Source: Anaerolineales bacterium (GTDB taxonomy: Bacteria; Chloroflexota; Anaerolineae; Anaerolineales; UBA11657). Taken from it: 7,577 nt of DNA. The translations under genes were made by a program, and so were the position numbers. Each line of letters begins with the position of its first letter. Positions within the stretch are counted from its first letter, which is position 1. Location: the NCBI GenBank assembly GCA_947503585.1, contig CANNEJ010000062.1:1-7577 (forward strand), in the 5' to 3' direction. Under the pieces are notes generated by a model, which had not been told where the DNA came from, did not search any database, and saw only the letters and a list, made by a program, of their open reading frames with translations. Positions 6,500 through 7,577 of this stretch are shown here, piece after piece.

Positions 6500-7083
6500 A
6501 GCTTGCCTTTGCTGCTGGGCAGCACGCCCTGCCGGCGCGGCTCCAGCTGCACCGCTTGCAGCAGCGCGCGCCCCAGCGCCTTGAAGAGCGCCTCGGCCTG
6601 ATGATGATCATCGCGGCCGTAAGCAACGCGCGCATGCAGGTTGGCGCGCAAGGTTACCGCCAGCGACTCAAGAAAGTGCGCCAGCAAACTGGTGGGCACT
6701 GCGCCAATCGCCGGCGTGTGCCATTCCGCATGCACCACCGCATACGGCCGCCCCGAAAGATCCAGCACCACCTGCGCCAGCGCTTCATCCATTGGCACCC
6801 ACGCCGCGCCCATGCGGTTGATGCCGGTGCGCGTGCCCAGCGCCGCATCCAGCGCCTGCCCCAGCGCCAGCCCGCAATCTTCCAGCGTGTGGTGCACATC
6901 AATGTGCAGGTCGCCGCGCGCGTGCAGCGTAATATCCAATATTCCATGCAGCGCAACCTGCGCCAGCATGTGGTCCAGAAAACCAATGCCGGTGGCAATT
7001 TCGTGCCGGCCGCTGCCGTCAAGGTTTACTGTGACGGTGATCTCGGTTTCGTTGGTGCTGCGGGTAATGCTGGCTGTGCGCAT
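6496..7083 (-). CDS. hisB: imidazoleglycerol-phosphate dehydratase (monofunctional HisB)
   Basis: 195 residues that dehydrate imidazole glycerol phosphate to imidazole acetol phosphate, the HisC substrate. The manganese-binding repeats are intact: GIGFLDHML (His38), DVHHTLEDCG (His64, His65, Glu68), AHFLESL (His136, Glu139) and YGRDDHHQAEALFKALG (His160, His161, Glu164). The C-terminal PSSKGKL is the family end motif. The length matches the stand-alone enzyme; the N-terminal histidinol-phosphatase domain of the enterobacterial fusion is absent, so the phosphatase must be supplied by another gene. The ATG is preceded by a strong AAGGAG Shine-Dalgarno with a 6-base spacer. The gene follows hisC after a 66-base gap, the only gap inside the his block, and its stop overlaps hisH by 3 of the 4 bases in the GTGA junction. 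Confidence 0.97.
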   Translation of the reverse strand: MRTASITRSTNETEITVTVNLDGSGRHEIATGIGFLDHMLAQVALHGILDITLHARGDLHIDVHHTLEDCGLALGQALDAALGTRTGINRMGAAWVPMDEALAQVVLDLSGRPYAVVHAEWHTPAIGAVPTSLLAHFLESLAVTLRANLHARVAYGRDDHHQAEALFKALGRALLQAVQLEPRRQGVLPSSKGKL

Positions 7084-7089
7084 GCTGTG

Positions 7090-7095
7090 CTCCTT
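7090..7095 (-). promoter_or_regulatory. Shine-Dalgarno site of hisB
   Basis: AAGGAG on the minus strand, 6 bases before the hisB ATG. It is the strongest ribosome-binding site in the window and fits hisB being translated independently of hisC, while the downstream his genes rely on overlaps. Confidence 0.8.
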
Positions 7096-7149
7096 GATTG
7101 AATTAGTTGCTGTGGCTGGGAAGGCTGTGCGGTGTGATGGACGGCGCGC

Positions 7150-7577
7150 TTAGGCAGCCGGCAGCGCGTGCAATGCGTGCAGCAGCCGGTCCGTGTGGGC
7201 GGGCTGCCCCACCGAAATGCGCACGCAATCACGCAGGGCGGGCTTGTCAAAGTAGCGCACCAGAATGCGCTGCTGCGCCAGCTGCGCCTGCAGCTGCTGC
7301 GCCGGCCGGCCCGTAACGCGGCACAGCACAAAGTTTGCCGCGCTGGGAATTGGCTGCAGGAAGGGCACTTGTGCCAGCAGGGCAGCCAGGCGCGTGCGCT
7401 CCGCAATGATTGCAGCTACATGCGCCTGCACCGCGGGCATTGCAGCCAGCGCGGCGCGCGCCGCTGCGTCGGCGGCCACGCTCAGGTTATAAGGCGGCTT
7501 GATCTTCCAAATATGTTCCACCAGGGCAGCGGGAAACGCTCCATAGCCCGCGCGCAGCCCGGACAGACCGGCGCTCT
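7150..7577 (-). CDS. hisC: histidinol-phosphate aminotransferase, C-terminal part (N-terminus cut by window edge)
   Basis: 141 full codons of the C-terminal end of a fold-type I PLP aminotransferase that converts imidazole acetol phosphate and glutamate to histidinol phosphate. The visible part begins SAGLSGLRAGYGAFP, which directly follows the PLP lysine in this family. Then come IWKIKPPYNLSVAA, SAANFVLCRV, LVRYFDKPALRDCVRISVGQP (containing the substrate-carboxylate-binding Arg) and a terminal leucine-rich helix. The incomplete first codon reads ?AG, compatible with AAG for the catalytic lysine, so the window seems to cut right at the active site. A full HisC is about 350-370 residues, so roughly 40% is seen. 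The location upstream of hisB supports HisC over other class I/II aminotransferases. The TAA stop is at 7150-7152. Confidence 0.93.
   Translation of the reverse strand, partial: SAGLSGLRAGYGAFPAALVEHIWKIKPPYNLSVAADAAARAALAAMPAVQAHVAAIIAERTRLAALLAQVPFLQPIPSAANFVLCRVTGRPAQQLQAQLAQQRILVRYFDKPALRDCVRISVGQPAHTDRLLHALHALPAA

Noticed and set aside
6349..7101. 250-codon plus-strand open frame opposite hisH and hisB
   Set aside because: It spans two genes with intact enzyme signatures, and the translation is Arg/Gln/His-rich shadow sequence.

Overview
The window holds eight genes, all on the minus strand. From right to left these are a block of histidine biosynthesis genes, hisC (partial)-hisB-hisH-hisA-hisF-hisI, followed by a three-gene module: an ABC ATPase, an 846-residue FtsX-like permease, and an exported lipocalin-like protein of the AttH/CrtC type (partial). 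The DNA is GC-rich and alanine-rich. The gene set and protein style suggest a free-living GC-rich bacterium. Chloroflexota (Anaerolineae or Caldilineae-like) is my best guess, but this is family resemblance from memory and not proof. No stretch of 300 bases or more lacks a gene, and I see no RNA genes, mobile elements, CRISPR arrays or phage genes.

Region 7577 to 4017 encodes the central and late steps of histidine synthesis. HisI opens the ring of phosphoribosyl-AMP, HisA isomerises ProFAR to PRFAR, and HisH plus HisF form the glutamine-dependent IGP synthase. HisB (dehydratase only) and HisC (aminotransferase) then carry IGP to histidinol phosphate. From hisB onward the genes overlap by 1 to 11 bases (GTGA, ATGA and TGATG junctions), so translation is probably coupled. 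hisG, hisD and hisE are not in the window. HisI has no HisE domain, and HisB has no phosphatase domain.

Region 3921 to 1 is an AttEFGH-like or YbbAP-like exporter. The ATPase stop and the permease GTG start are one base apart, and the lipocalin-like gene starts 18 bases after the permease stop. The permease looks like two FtsX/MacB-type halves fused into one chain with about ten membrane segments. Systems of this type act at the membrane as lipid or lipoprotein mechanotransmission pumps; the substrate here cannot be read from the sequence. The 97-base gap between hisI and the ATPase start carries a perfect 8-bp GC-rich inverted repeat, which may separate the two transcription units.

Most of the window is conventional. 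The observations worth a second look are the his/Att junction, the fused permease paired with a secreted lipocalin-like partner, and the start-site choices.
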